A model generated the notes under the pieces. The model had not been told where the DNA came from. It saw only the letters and a list, made by a program, of their open reading frames with translations, and searched no databases. 60,000 nt of DNA from Takakia lepidozioides (lineage: Eukaryota; Streptophyta; Takakiopsida; Takakiales; Takakiaceae): the NCBI GenBank assembly GCA_030704615.1, contig CM060734.1, positions 39,822,042 to 39,882,041 of the forward strand, in the 5' to 3' direction. Each line of letters begins with the position of its first letter. Within the stretch, counting starts at the first letter, position 1. The position numbers were made by a program, and so were the translations under genes. Shown here in pieces: positions 11,520 to 22,147 of the stretch.

Positions 11520-14500
11520 ACTTATGCCAAATCTAGGGCTTCATGTGTAGTTTTTGGGGTGAATCCCAGGATGGACGATGTGTCCTTTAAAACTACATGC
11601 TCTAGCTTAGGCTTGGATTTCATGGCTAATGGTACCATCTCGGTACGTTGAAGGTTGCAATGACCAAAAGTGCTTCTAATAGAGTCCCGCATCAATTCAA
11701 TCTCAAAGAAGTTCGTCCCTTGACTGGCTGGAGAGCGGTCTTAGACATTGGTGATTCAAACGGGCGCTCTAGGAAGACAACCAAGGGCAACAACTTCAAC
11801 TTGAGAGTTTCTAATCAGTTTGATGCTCTGGATGAGGTTGAATCCAAATAGCCAGAAAGACAAGATGCCCCTAAGTGTACGGAACCTGAACGTCCTGAAT
11901 CTGAAGGATTTGGTACTCTGAATGGCTTACCAATCCTCAAGGTTTACACAAGACGAACAAATTCTATGCACGGGGTAATTGTCCCCAAGCCGTCAGATGG
12001 ACAGTCTGTCCCTAAGTGTGCAGAGCCTGAACGTCGTGTAACTGAAGGATTTGGTACCCTGAATGGTTTACCAATCCTCAAAGTCTACACAAGATGAGCA
12101 AAATCTATACACAGGGTAATTGTCCCCAAGCAGTCTGACGGACAATCTGCCCCTATGTGTGCGGAGCCTGTGCGTCGTGTAACTGAAAGATTTGGTACCC
12201 TGAATGGTTTACCAATTCTCAAAGTTTACACAAGACGAGCAAAATCTACACATGGGGTAACTGTCCCCCCTTTGCAGAATGGTTGGCCGTCCAGGAGCAA
12301 TCACAAGCTACCTAGACGACAAACAATTCACACGCAAAGGGCTGGCTTGCGGCTGGCCACTTTCAACTTCTCAGGGTTGACCAACCAAAGGAAACAACTT
12401 GAAGTGGGACAAGTTCTTCGGACTAATGATATTCATATCTGTGTTGGGCAAGAAACATGGGAAACGTTGGATAAACTGGTTGGAGATGTCATTGGTTATA
12501 AATGGGCAGGTAAGATGTGTACTCTCAAGGCAGCCTCTGCCAAATGCGGTAAAAAAGGGGTCGGATTCTTTGTCCGTGATTTCTTGTTTGACAATTGTGA
12601 AATTATCAACAAGGGTTTGAGGTACGAGCATAGTATCTGGCTAAAACTGAATTTGAAGGGCGGCATGAGTACAAAGGACCTCTTTGTTGGTTGTGTTTAC
12701 ATGCCCACAGAGGGGACCCTTAGTGCTGACGCAGACAAGGCCTTCGAAGATGTAAAGCTGGACTGTGCTTCGTTCCTTGCCAAAGGTCAGGTGGTACTAT
12801 TGGGGGACTCTATGCCTGGGTGGGCAAAGGGATCCATCAGGACGATATCATTGGACCTTTTGGTGAGGACGAGCTGAATTCTAATGGCAGACGGTTAATT
12901 AACTGTCTAGAAGAGCTTCAGCTTTTGACCTTGAATAACAGGACAAGTGGTGACCAAGTGCAGTGGACTCGTGAGAAATCCCAAACTGGGGAACATTCCA
13001 TTGTGGACTATATCATAATGGACAAAATTTTGTTCCCCCAGTGTGCCAATGTGTTGATCGACAGAACTGATATTGGTACCTCTGACCACTTCCTGGTTTG
13101 GACTGAGATCAAAAGGTGTTTTCCCACCACCAAGAGATCTGTGAAACGTTCGATTCGGAAGTGGCGCATAGAAGAATTCCACAATGAGGAGGTCAAGGCT
13201 GAGTACGTCCAGGCCTTGCAAGAGGCTCTCCCTCATTTTGTCCAATCGCTCCAAGAACTTCAGTCACGCTCTGTTAACGCAAGAAATGAAGTCAAAAGAG
13301 CAGTGGACTCTTGGGAGAGTTTCGTTTCCTCCGTGGCTGACAAGATCATTGGGAGGAAACTAATTGTCTGCGGTAGAGCAGTTAATTGGTGGACCAATGA
13401 GATTAAACTCAAGATAGCTGAGAGACGAGCCCTCTATAAAGAGTGCTGCAACTTGTATGCTCACACCAAAAGCTGTGTCACTGTTAACGGACAGAAGTCC
13501 AACTTCTTTGACATAGACCAAGGTGTAGCTCAAGGATGTACTCTGTCCCCTCTGCTCTTCAATGTTTTCATCAATCAACTCCTCGAGGATGTGGAAAGTG
13601 AGGGATTTGGGTTAAGGGTGGGTGATACCACCATACCAGTTCTTATGTTTGCGGATGACTTCGCAGGCATAGGGGAAACTCCAACCAATCTCCAGGAGTT
13701 GATTGATTGCGCAAAGAGATACTTTGATCTTTGGGGGCTAGAGGCTAATGTCAGCAAATGTGCAGTGGTAGCATTCAACGACAGAGGAGAGGGAGGAAGT
13801 GATCTTAAGTGGCAGTGGGGTAGTCAAGAGATCCCGGTCCTCCCTTCCTACACTTATCTGCTCGTTGAGTTCTCCTCCAATTGTAATTGGGATGCACATA
13901 TCCGGAAAGTTGTTCAAACTGGCAAGGGCAAAGCTCTGGGGCTCACTAAATTTTTCCACTGCAGAGGGGTCGACTCTGAGGTTAAGAAAACCATGCTTTG
14001 TCGCGTTATTAGACCTGCCTTGGAGTACGGATCTGCTATATGGGTTGATAACTCCAACCAGGCTAAGTCTCTAGAATCCATTCAAGTGGGGGTGCTTAAG
14101 GAGTGTATGTCAGCATGCTCCAAAACAGCCAATGTGGCTGTTCGGGGTGAGTTTGGCATTCCGTCCTTAAGCTCCCGACGAGATGAATTCAAGGTCAGAT
14201 GGTGGGGTCAGCTGCAACATATGCCCAACACCAGATATCCTAAGTTAATCGACTCTATATCTTGGAAACAGGACCGCCCTGTCAAACAGGCTAAGTCCTG
14301 GCAGAAGAGAGTAGAAGAGATCCTCAAGGACTTGGACCTGGATCCGCAAGTCTTGACCCTGCTGGATAAATCTGACTTAGAGGCTGTAGTGTCCTCAGCC
14401 ATGTCTGTTGCCATGAGATTGTCTGATGAAAATGAAGTTAGGCAGAAAACTTCCCTGAACTTGTTTCCAGTCTGTGACATGGGGGAGGACATCTTGGATG

Positions 14501-14712
14501 ACCTCAAGGGTCTACCCACTCTCGGCATTAGACTGAAATTTAAACTCAGGGCAGGAAGCCTACCTTTGAACAGCAAACTGAAGCAGAGAGGAAAGGGAGA
14601 GTGCAATTGCCCGTTGTGTGGGCAATCTGAAGATAGTATTCATTTTCTGATACACTGTCCGGGGTTCTCTTACCAAAGAGACGCTCTCTTCAAATTTATT
14701 AAGGGAATTGCA
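11520..14712 (+). mobile_element. Non-LTR retrotransposon (LINE) lying in the PPR cluster
   Basis: The order is ORF1-like sequence with 47-residue tandem repeats, an APE-type endonuclease (QETW, VYMP, TSDH), a partial reverse transcriptase (GVAQGCTLSPLLFNVFINQL, MFADDFAGIGETP, SKCAVVAF), and a C-terminal zinc-binding segment with CNCPLCG...HFLIHC. A frameshift near 12,815 splits the endonuclease at the GD motif. Most of the RT fingers and palm is deleted between ALYKECC and NLYAHTK (about 13,450). There is no poly-A tail, and PPR sequence resumes directly at about 14,712. The PPR sequence on the two sides overlaps rather than joining cleanly, so rearrangement followed or accompanied insertion. 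The element is dead. Confidence 0.88.
11869..12260 (+). repeat. Three in-frame 141-bp tandem repeats in LINE ORF1
   Basis: Units start at about 11,870, 12,011 and 12,152. Each encodes 47 residues with the signature GFGTLNGLPILKVYTRR. A TGA interrupts the second unit. The spacing is a multiple of three, so the expansion probably arose while ORF1 was coding. Confidence 0.75.
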
Positions 14713-16215
14713 TCGTCAAAGCTGGAATTGTACCAGATGTCATCCTGAACACTGCCTTGGTGGACATGTATGCGATGTGGGTGCATCGAGGATGCAAATG
14801 GAGTATGGCTGAACGTGATGTGGTGTCGTGGAGTGTGATTGCAAGATATGCACAGCAAGGGTGCGGGATGGAGGCTTTGGAGACCTATGAGCAAATGATG
14901 TGCGAAGGGGTGAAAACCAACAACATCACGTTTGTTTGTGTTTGCAATGCGTGTGAAAGCCTGGGAGCTCTGGAAAAGGGGAAAAAGGTCCATGGTGACA
15001 TCGTCAAAGCTTGAATTGTTCCAGATGTCATCCTGAACACTGCCCTGGTGGACATGTATGCCAAATGTGGGTGCATTAAGGATGCGAATGGAGTTAATTT
15101 CAGCATTATGGCTGAACGAGATGTGGTGTCGTGGAACGCGATGCTTGCAGGGGTATGCACAGCAGGGGCGCGGGATGGAGGCTTTGGAGCTCTATTCCAG
15201 AGTTTATTGAGCCTGTCACAGGCTGTCATTGTCAGCTGCTAGCAGCAAGGCAAGGATGTATGCATGATTTGTGCAGAGCCATGGATAGTTGAAGGAGCAG
15301 GGATAGAGTGTGGGTCTAGATTCATCCAAGGGGACCGGACTTCAAGCTCCAGATTACCTATGATTCTCTGTGGATCAATAGCTACAAGTAACCTGCATGG
15401 GTAGATGGTCAACTAAAGGCACGTATGTTTGCATTTGCAGTGCGTGTGCTAGCCTGGCAGCCCTGGAAAAGGGGAAAGAGGCCCATGGTGACATCGTCAA
15501 ATCTAGAATTGTACCAGATGTCATTCTGAACACTGCCCAACGCGATGCTTGCAGGGTATGCACAGTAGCGGCGCGGGTTGGAGGCTTTGGAGACCTATGA
15601 GCAAATGATGTGCAAAGGGGTGAGGGCAACCACATCACGTTTGTTTGTGATTCCAATGCTTGTGCAAGCCTGGCAGCCCTGGAAAAGGGCAAGAGGTGCG
15701 TGGTTGTATCGCAAAAGCTGGAATTGTACCAGATGTGATTCTGTACGATATCCTCGTGGGCATGTATGCCAAATTTGGGTGCATTGAGGATGCAAACCAA
15801 AGGAACTTATGTGTATTCTGCGAAGGGGTGAAGCCCAACCACATCACCGTAATTTGTATGTGCAAGCTTGGGAGCCCTGGAAAAGGGGAAAGAGGTCCAT
15901 GGTGACATCGTCAAAGCTGGAATTGTACCCAATGTTATTCTTAACAATGCCCTCGTGGACATGTATGCCAAATGTGGGAGCATCAAGGATGCGAAGGCAG
16001 TGTTCCACTATAATGCTGAATGAAATGTGATGTCGTGGAACGCGTTGCTTGCAGGGTAGGACGTGGGATGGAGGTTTCGGAGACCTATGAGCAAATTATG
16101 GGGGAAGGGGTGAAGCCTCGCCACATCATGTTTGTGTGCATTTGCAATGCTTGTGCAAATCCTGGCAGCCTTGGAAATGAGTGAAGGGGTGCATGGTTGC
16201 ATCGCAAAAGCAGGA
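14713..16215 (+). pseudogene. PLS-class PPR remnants downstream of the LINE
   Basis: PPR sequence restarts inside a repeat (IVPDVILNTALVDMYA-like) and continues with many frame changes to about 16,215. It includes MAERDVVSWNAMLAG, YEQMMCEGVK and several GKEVHGDIVKAG-type helices. The ~200-bp leader unit recurs in the middle at 15,215-15,420, so at least two PPR copies are fused here. None keeps an open frame beyond about 100 codons. This is a degenerate tail of the cluster. Confidence 0.75.
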
Positions 16216-18097
16216 GTTGGTGAGAAGAATGATGAAGGTCAGAAGGGTTAGAAAGGAGGTAGGTCACTGCTGCATTGAGATTTGCAACAAAAGTGCACAC
16301 CTTCGCTGTAGATGGCATCCCAGAATTAAGGAAATCCATGCTGAGCTGAGAAGATTGTCTGGGCAGATGAAGTGCCTTCAAAACATTTCACCCTGTTTTC
16401 CCCTCTTATTGAAATCTGCAAGTTACTGGTTGAGTGAATGAATTATGCTTGTTTCCTGTTCTAGATGTGGAGTTAATAGGCTTAAAGGCCACATTATTTT
16501 GGGTTTTATTCCTATCTTGATATGCTATAAACCACACATATCACTTTAGGTTCTGACAGCACTGGATGAACACTTAGCTCCCTTGTAGCTGTGACTGGGT
16601 AGCTGCTGCTTGTCAAAAGGACGACTGTCATGTGAGATAAGAACCAAAATTGGTGCTTCCACTTCCACTTTGAAAGCACTTCTTGGCTACAAATGTATGA
16701 TCCTTAGCTTAAAAATTGTAGTGGGACATTTGCATCAGCAGGTCTCAGCAATATCCAACAAGAGACTGGTCTAAGTGTGGGTTTAGGATCTTGATTGTTC
16801 ACCAAAAGCTGTAACCAAGTTAGGGTGCATTGGTGGGGTGACTATGGATGCAGAGACAGATGTGAAACCCAACAAGACCTGTTCTCTGCCAGGGCATGCT
16901 ACTGCTTGATTTGTTATCAATCGGCCTCAAACTCCACTTTGCAAACCTCTCGTCTCTTTAAACGCGATTTGTCCCTCTTATCTACGTCCTCTCAGAAGCT
17001 TCAAAGAGAACCTGAGAACCTGAGAACCTTGGAGCTTTCTGAAGCTACCTTCCTGCTTCCCAGTTCATAGAAAGAAAATTACTGCAAATTTGTTTCTATC
17101 CTTGGCAGGTCAGTTTTCTAGTTACTTGGTGTGCTTTATTTGGGAGTTTGGTCGACCCTGCTTTTGGAAGAACATAGAGTTTGCCAAAGGAGACAAAAAA
17201 TTTCTGTCCTCCCAGATCTGCGGCATGAAGTCCATGAAAGGTCCTCAACTTCCACATTAAGAGGAAGTAGAAGCTTTCAACTGAACAAGGCCCATAGCAG
17301 ATTTCCCCTCATGTATGTGGAACAATTTGCTTCAAAATGCTGGATTTGATGGAACTTGGTGAGTTACAAAACTTAGTCAAGACTTGAGGCTACTCGATAC
17401 TTCCGATTAGCTAGGTGGCGGATTTTGTGTCGAAGACAGTTTAAGATAACGGGTACCATCACATTTAAGTTCAGCGAAGCTGAAGTTGGAACACTAACTA
17501 ACTGTTGCAGACACTAATTGAAAAGTGCAAGTGGGCAGGGCCCTAAGCACTACTCCTCTCTAAGTTGTTCAATTCAACCTGCTGATCTAACTACTTTCGT
17601 GGTTCTCTCGCTCACAGTGTCGCTTGCCCTAATGCCACTGGACAGTAAGTCTCAAACCCTGCACTAGAAGTCTTGAATATATAATTGTTTGAAGTGATGT
17701 GACATGTGTAATTAAGATGGTCATTTCCCAAGGGCGATTGCAAAACAAGCCAGTTGTGAGATCCAGTCTTTGGGTAGCCAAAGAATTACCGAATTACACA
17801 CAATACACAAGCAAGGAAATATAGCCATAAGGTTTAACAGTGACATCTTGTTGCAAGTGCAGGTGGAGCAGAAAAAAATATAACATATTGTTGCATCGCA
17901 CTTTGCACCTAACTTCCCAACAAAGCGGTGTAGCATCAACCTCGATCTGAGAGAGACAACCCTAGTTCTATAGATTAACGCGATTAATTTTACAGTCGCA
18001 CTCTTAGGGTTTAATTCTCCTCAAAAATCCACCGATATATACTTTCAGGTACCCCAGCCTCTCTATCTCTCTCTCTACACCATACATACAAACAACC
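16216..18097. other. No recognisable gene; module tail and upstream region of the next ORF
   Basis: A short stretch at 16,355-16,435 (CATTTCACCCTGTTTTCCCC then CTGCAAGTTA) matches the module sequence at 7375-7450, marking another duplication boundary. The remainder has no recognisable coding sequence. Just before the ORF at 18,098 lie TTAGGGTTT (a telo-box-like element common near plant start sites, about 18,005) and a TCTCTCTCTC tract in the presumed leader. Confidence 0.4.
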
Positions 18098-18832
18098 ATG
18101 TCAACATCAGAAATAGCCGACACAATAGACACTGTAACAGACAAAGACATAACCCACCAAGACATGACAAACGTGATATACGACAGTTTCACGTCCAATG
18201 ACCATCATGCCCTTAAGGTGGGGAACACGTGGAAGCGCCTGCCCAACAGTACAAACTTCCACAGCGCCTTGTGGAACGTCGCTTCGGACCGTGAAGAAAT
18301 AGCAATCTTCGTAGGTATTGCAAAATTCCCCTACCTTGGCAAAACCGGGAATTACAGATTCGTGACTTTCGCCGAAGAACTAAAAGACGCAAAATTCACA
18401 ATATTGATAGAAGACAGCCATTTCCAGTTCGACTACGCAAATACAATAACGGAATGGTCCGATCATTGGAAGAGGAGAGGCGAGGACATGAGGTGGATGG
18501 GTGAAAACAACATGAGCTTCACGAAAAACCTCCTAAAAAACAACACAAACAACTCTGGATCGACGTCCAATAACAACAAACGTCACAAAACAAACAATGA
18601 CGGGATGTACAATACAATAGAAGTCCTTAACGAAAATGGCCAAAAAATGGATGGACAATCCGTACGTTTAGGGGATCTCGTTGCAATCAAGTGTAACATC
18701 CGATATTGGATGAATTTCCGTCACAAGAAACACGGGCTTTCATTCCAATTAAAAGGGGTCAAACTGCTGGCCAAAGCACCGGAAGAGACAGAATCGAACG
18801 ACGACAACTGGAGCAAAAGCATAGCTTGGTAG
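18098..18832 (+). CDS. Unrecognised intronless protein, 244 residues
   Basis: The open frame runs from ATG after a CT-rich leader to TAG. It has an acidic, polar start, a globular part (LWNVASDREEIAIFVGIAKF and RFVTFAEELKDAKF), an Asn/Ser-rich linker at about residues 150-172 (NNTNNSGSTSNNNK), and a last third of alternating hydrophobic pattern (SVRLGDLVAIKCNIRYW, HGLSFQLKGVKLL). There is no signal peptide or membrane segment. Codons favour A or C at the third position, unlike the nearby sucrose transporter. The C-terminal pattern could be an OB-fold of single-stranded-DNA-binding type, and large DNA viruses leave such genes in some plant genomes. Both ideas are guesses. A real gene is likely because the frame is long and undamaged. 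Confidence 0.6.
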   Translation: MSTSEIADTIDTVTDKDITHQDMTNVIYDSFTSNDHHALKVGNTWKRLPNSTNFHSALWNVASDREEIAIFVGIAKFPYLGKTGNYRFVTFAEELKDAKFTILIEDSHFQFDYANTITEWSDHWKRRGEDMRWMGENNMSFTKNLLKNNTNNSGSTSNNNKRHKTNNDGMYNTIEVLNENGQKMDGQSVRLGDLVAIKCNIRYWMNFRHKKHGLSFQLKGVKLLAKAPEETESNDDNWSKSIAW

Positions 18833-19067
18833 AGCTTAAATTAGACACTTCTAAACGTTCCATGTAAGGACCACCATATTTTATAAAGACCATCCTCCTT
18901 CTCCTTTTCAAAAAGTCTATATTTTTCCAATGCATGCTCACAACGGATAATAAAAAAATACTGATTTATCATAGTCCAAATCTACTTGTTGTACCAAGAC
19001 GACCCATGGAAAACACCTCCAACTCTCTCTCAAGTTCCTCCAGTATGGCCCATCCGTCCAGGCGTCC

Positions 19068-19115
19068 TTCTCAGAATTCGTCGCTAGTAGTGCAGAGCAA
19101 CGCAAAGCCCTAGTG
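19068..19115 (+). repeat. Short isolated piece of the PPR-module 5' repeat
   Basis: CTCAGAATTCGTCGCTAGTA and the following GCAACGCAAAGCCCTAGT match the leader repeats at about 5715 and 9530. No PPR sequence is nearby, so the repeat also occurs alone. Confidence 0.6.
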
Positions 19116-19149
19116 AACTAATGTTGTCGATGTGGAGTAAATGTCTCAA

Positions 19150-19316
19150 GGACAATGTAGCCTAGTGGTAATGGGCACATACCACGTTGGATGTGGTTGT
19201 GTGTTCAAACCACGGTCTGGTGTGTCATGAAGGTAGGAAGGTAGTAGCCCTTGTGGTGAAGAGACACCATAAGTTACGCTCCCTTTGGGAGGCGTCATAT
19301 ATATATATATATATAT
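19150..19316 (+). mobile_element. tRNA-derived SINE-like unit
   Basis: An internal RNA polymerase III promoter pattern is visible: box A TAGCCTAGTGGTAATGG at about 19,158 and box B-like GTGTTCAAACCAC near 19,200, spaced as in a tRNA. The unit ends in an (AT)n tract at about 19,299-19,316. No cloverleaf can be completed, so it is not a functional tRNA. Confidence 0.5.
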
Positions 19317-19490
19317 CTGAAGGACGATGAATATGGGTTATAACCTGCACCCTTGGCGCCAATCATAAAATGACATGTTGGCAAGACCCATCCATATAGT
19401 AGGTAGGAAAATTTGAAGGGCGAAGAATATGGGTTATATCCAGCGTCCTCAGAGCCAATACACATGACACGTCGACAAAACTGATCCTAA
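19317..19490. repeat. Diverged tandem pair of about 90-100 bp
   Basis: TGAAGGACGATGAATATGGG and TGAAGGGCGAAGAATATGGG begin two units (about 19,317 and 19,412). Both continue through GGTTATA and GCCAAT to CATGACACG- or GACATGTTGGCAA-like ends. No coding content is seen. Confidence 0.5.
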
Positions 19491-19593
19491 AACCGGTTAT
19501 GAACTAGGTAACCGGTGAGAAGGGCTGTTGTAGCTGAGGCGTGGTAGCGCAGAAGCTAACAACTAACCCGGCCCCTTCGAACCGGTTACCAGG

Positions 19594-19898
19594 CATAGTC
19601 GACCGGATCAGCAGGTCGAGACGACGGCTACCTACTCATTTCATGCCACCTGTCATGTGGAGCAGGGTAGGTTATGGTGGCAGCCAGTCAAAAGTAAGTC
19701 TCACAGGGCAGGTTACGGTGGCAGCCAATCAGATTGAAGTCACGTGTGGCAAGACGTAGGTTACGGTGGCATCCAATGAGCGTTAAGCAGTGTGTCAGGC
19801 GCACGACGTCTGGAGAGCGGGCTACCTGCGTAACCCCACCTGTTCAGAAGCACTAAGAAAACACCACGTCATCGAGACCTGCTGATCGGTCGACTATG
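19594..19898. mobile_element. Possible small inverted-repeat element with internal tandem repeats
   Basis: Left end 19,594-19,616 (CATAGTCGACCGGATCAGCA...) is the inverse of right end 19,876-19,898, with one missing base. Between them GGTTACGGTGGCAGCCAATC-like units occur three times (about 19,668, 19,710 and 19,758). A non-autonomous TIR element is possible. No target-site duplication was identified. A tRNA-like stretch (GGTAGCGCAGAAG, then CCTTCGAACCGG) abuts the left end at 19,540-19,590. Confidence 0.35.
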
Positions 19899-20199
19899 GA
19901 GAAGTGGGCTGTCCACCATGGACCTCCTAATGCCCAGACAAGTGACGGAGACTCGGAATCCATCTCCGATTGCTTCTGCAAAAACGAAGCTCAGGAGAAG
20001 AATCAAACCTTTGTGGAAGAGTATGTATGGCCGTCTCGATGCCTCAACTCGGGGAAGACCTGTTGCATTCAGCAACCCTTTGCATCCACGAGCTCGCTGC
20101 TGAAGGGGGATGTAAATGACTTTCTCCCAGCAAGACATTCATATCAGCGGTTAACTCAATCCATGGCTTCAGTCGCTGTGCTGACTACTTCCACATCCC

Positions 20200-22147
20200 C
20201 GTGATCTCCAAGACCATTAGCTCAGAAGAATTTAGGATTTGTAGAGCCCAAGCCAGCCACTTCCTCTTGCAGGTATGTCTCTAGCCCCTGTAGTTGGGAT
20301 CTGTTAGGAATTGCGTTGTATTCTGGAGTGCAAAATTCATCACATCAGCCCCTTGTTAGGATCAATTTGTTGAAAACCGAGAACTTAAGCTCTCGGATTC
20401 GGCCTCACGACGAGATGGATCAAATTTTATTACCGACTGGTAGCTCACGAATGATACAGCACCATATAATCCTGGGGCTCATACCATATTGTGAGGGGCA
20501 TTGTATCAGGACGGCCCTGTCTGGCCAGCTCTAAGTCCATCAAGGGGTGGGGTTCATTCAGAAAAAGCCTGAATTGTGAGCCAGCATTCCCAGGTTTTCC
20601 TCTATCATATTACCATCACAATATTGCTAACAAAGTGTGCTCGTCTTACCTGAATCTGAGATTATGAAATCCAAGTTTGTAAGTTGCGATGGCCTTGCGT
20701 TGCACTTTCCTGGCATCGTGTATGCACTACATCGAAATGGGTACAATCGTAGGGCCTGGTTCTCTTCATGAATCCCCGTCCTATGGATTGTAGACAGTGC
20801 ATCTCTTGAGTTACTCCGATGTTTTTGCACAGGACTGCAATTTGTGTGGTAGAAGAAGCTGTGCCTGAAATTACTGCTTTGCTAGAAAAAAGTGGGACCA
20901 ATACTTTTGTACAAGTGAAGTACATGATGTAGTCATGGCGTTTGACAAATATGTGTCTGGTTGGTGTGATCAGGTCATACAACAAATCCAAGATGGATTG
21001 ACAGGTAAGGTGCAATGTTTTACCTAAATGTTGGGAGGTTGGAAAAAAACACAGAAGACAAGGGAGCAGCAAAGAGAAGACTCCACATCTGCCGGAGGGC
21101 TTGCAAGTAAGACACAGCACCAGTAGAGCCCCTCTACTGGAATTAGAGGGATTACCAACCACAGACAGATATGACAAAACAATTGGACGATAGGATTGCA
21201 AGATCACCCAACCCTTAGAAAATGCAGGGTGTAGACTGCGCTGACTAGATTCTTCATCATCTTTGATGTAGGGACTGCATCCCATTGTAGCACCAATATA
21301 GCCCCTATGGCATGCAGGTTGCTTAGGGTATTTCTACAGACAATTCATTGGACTTGCCTGATGGGGGCAGTACTGGTGCCAGCAAACCCCTGCACAATAC
21401 TCCTAACTCTTCTGTGGATTGACATGTGGTCTTCTCTTTGGTGACTTTGCATTGCCACTTGGCTTTGTTGCTAACATCCTTTCTGTGTTTGGCTTCATTT
21501 GCTTGTGGATGCCCCCATCTGTCAACCAATCCAACAAATGTGGGTGTGTCCTAGTGAGTTCTGGTTGGGCTTGAAACATGTGTACAATAATCATCCACTC
21601 TTACATTGAAACATAAAAGTAGAAATGTGAGTGCACTCCAACGATACTACTACCCCCTCCGAATGTGGTGCAGAGTGCAAACTGTCAACTGTAAGAAATT
21701 ACATTTGTAATATTACATGAACATTTACACAGCCCTCGAAAGGGTCACAAAAAGCATCTACAACGAAAGCCCACCTGCCAAGCTTACAGCCAGCACAAGC
21801 TGCTCTCACTAGGCAACCAGCAACTCATTCAGTGCCTCTGGTATGTCCATCTGGTAGACAGGAAATCGACTGGAGGGCCAGCCAGCCCTGTGCATAAGAA
21901 ATTCTCCCAAGCTCAATAGCCATAAAAAATCTGCGTCTATACTCATAGAATATGAACCTGTGATTCATGACTGTGCCCTCACACCCTGGCATTGTGAAAT
22001 GTTTCGCAAATCTACCAGTGATGAACTCCAATAAACATCCCTCTGGGAGGTTTAGAGGCGATGCGAACTTGCACAGACGCCAATGAGACGCTATCAAAGC
22101 TAATGTGCTTTGTGTACTGCAGTTAGGCAGCGACTCATGACAGAACT
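20200..22147. other. No confident gene; downstream region of the sucrose transporter
   Basis: A possible plus-strand exon at about 20,833-21,001 reads VVEEAVPEITALLEKSGTNT and, past an in-frame stop, FDKYVSGWCDQVIQQIQ before a GGTAAGG donor. I cannot assign it. The segment 21,520-22,100 is transporter 3' flank, recognised because a decayed inverted copy lies at 28.98-29.69 kb. Confidence 0.35.

Noticed and set aside
20662-21285. 207-codon minus-strand open frame
   Set aside because: No recognisable motif, no plausible start context, and Cys/Leu-rich content typical of a chance frame.
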